Assembly (NCBI GenBank): GCA_013205155.1
Contig: JABMMT010000004.1
Span: 1-6,146, forward strand
Source of the DNA: Betaproteobacteria bacterium
GTDB lineage: Bacteria > Pseudomonadota > Gammaproteobacteria > Burkholderiales > Burkholderiaceae
DNA length: 6,146 nt
Direction: 5' to 3'
Shown: in pieces, positions 5,469 to 6,146 of the stretch
How the letters are laid out: every line of letters starts with the position of its first letter
Numbering within the stretch: the stretch's first letter is position 1
Translations under genes and position numbers: made by a program
Notes under the pieces: model-generated
The model's database searches: none
What the model was told of the DNA's origin: nothing
Seen by the model: the letters and a program-made list of their open reading frames with translations, nothing else

Positions 5469-6146
5469 TTACTTCACCCAGGTCGTAAATTCCTCAACTG
5501 TTGCACGGGGGGTCTGGAAGGTGTTTACCTTATGGGACTGATCCGCATATCCTAGGGCCATACCGCAAACCAGCATCTCATCCTCACCAGCACCAATGAT
5601 TGGGGTGATGATCTTGCTAAATTTATTCCATGCAGCCTGAGGGCAGGTCGCTAAACCATGACTTTGTGCTGAGATCATGACGTTTTGCAAGAACATGCCA
5701 TAGTCGAGGATCGATCCAGTGCCCAAGTCTTTATGGATCGTAAAAAAGAGTCCTACTGGCGCATCAAAGAATCTGAAATTACGTTGATGCTGCAAAAACA
5801 TCTTATCCTTCTCACCCTTTTCTATACCCAATAGGCCATATAGACTCCAGCCATTTTCACGACGACGATCGATATAGGGACTAAACCATTTTTCTGGGTA
5901 ATAACTGTAGGTCTCTTTATATTCATCTGCTAAATTAGGATTGTTTGAAACAGCTTCATAGGCTTGACATACTTTTTCGCAAAGCTCATCTCGAATTTTT
6001 CCCTCTAGGGCATAAACTTTCCAAGGCTGCGTATTTACTCCTGATGGCGCTCTACTGGCTACCTGAAGAATATGATCAATTAACTCGCGTGAGGGCAATT
6101 CCTGGGTGAATGCCCTTGTAGATATTCGCGCATTAATCACTTCATC
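5469..6146 (-). CDS. FMN-dependent nitroreductase family protein, 5' end cut by the window
   Basis: 225 residues are visible, with the frame open to the right edge. An in-frame GTG (6138..6140) could be read as a start, but it is preceded by in-frame Asp-Glu codons and sits in a DEVINARISTRAF context. Nitroreductases normally have these residues just inside the N-terminus (EVI-x-x-R-x-S-x-R-x-F), so the true start is probably a few codons beyond 6146. FMN-binding landmarks, numbered from the GTG, are R-x-S-x-R (5-9), RAPSGVNTQPW (30-40), HGLATCPQAAW (161-171) and VCGMALGYAD (191-200). The middle part, SYYPEKWFSPYIDRRRENG (79-97) then FFDAPVGLFFT (124-134), resembles the PnbA/nitrobenzoate-reductase-like branch. 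Such enzymes reduce nitro groups, quinones or flavins with NAD(P)H in the cytoplasm. It has the same orientation as the operon but is 98 bp away, so its link to the operon is uncertain. Confidence 0.88.
   Translation of the reverse strand, partial: DEVINARISTRAFTQELPSRELIDHILQVASRAPSGVNTQPWKVYALEGKIRDELCEKVCQAYEAVSNNPNLADEYKETYSYYPEKWFSPYIDRRRENGWSLYGLLGIEKGEKDKMFLQHQRNFRFFDAPVGLFFTIHKDLGTGSILDYGMFLQNVMISAQSHGLATCPQAAWNKFSKIITPIIGAGEDEMLVCGMALGYADQSHKVNTFQTPRATVEEFTTWVK

Overview
The window is ordinary, densely packed bacterial coding sequence of low GC content (roughly 40-45% by spot counts). The best guess for its origin is an AT-rich betaproteobacterium of the Burkholderiales, such as a Polynucleobacter-like freshwater organism. 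The main reason is a Bug-type (TctC-like) periplasmic substrate-binding protein encoded without its membrane subunits, beside CaiB-type CoA-transferases. This pattern is very common in that group. The lineage is inferred, not proven.

Layout. At the left edge is the last ~52 codons of a class III CoA-transferase on the + strand (1..160). It converges on a run of six genes, all on the - strand. In transcription order, right to left, these are: an FMN nitroreductase cut by the right edge (5469..6146); a 98-bp gap with an inverted repeat (5380..5405); a Bug-family substrate-binding protein (4357..5370); an SdhA/FrdA-like FAD dehydrogenase (2682..4340); a complete class III CoA-transferase (1451..2650); a MaoC hot-dog hydratase (981..1424); and an enoyl-CoA hydratase/isomerase (189..965). 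Gaps between the last five are only 15-31 bp, so they are probably one operon. The 98-bp gap is the only plausible internal promoter or control site. No RNA gene, mobile element, CRISPR array or stretch of more than 300 bp without a gene was seen.

How the genes may work together (inference). The periplasmic protein would capture a small carboxylate. The flavoprotein would introduce or reduce a C=C bond next to a carboxylate or carbonyl. The CoA-transferase would activate the acid by moving CoA from a donor such as succinyl-CoA. The MaoC protein and the enoyl-CoA hydratase would hydrate or rearrange the enoyl-CoA. Thiolase, lyase, hydroxyacyl-CoA dehydrogenase, transporter membrane subunits and regulator are not in the window, so the substrate cannot be named.

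The most unusual point is the flavoprotein. It keeps the whole SdhA/FrdA architecture but, by hand alignment, has changes at positions used by succinate dehydrogenase/fumarate reductase: Glu for His in the FxQFHP motif, Lys for the proton-shuttle Arg, and no flavin-linking His. It also appears to begin with TTG and to lack a clear Shine-Dalgarno sequence. I see no evidence for a wholly new kind of system; this is a plausible, uncharacterised catabolic operon of known families.
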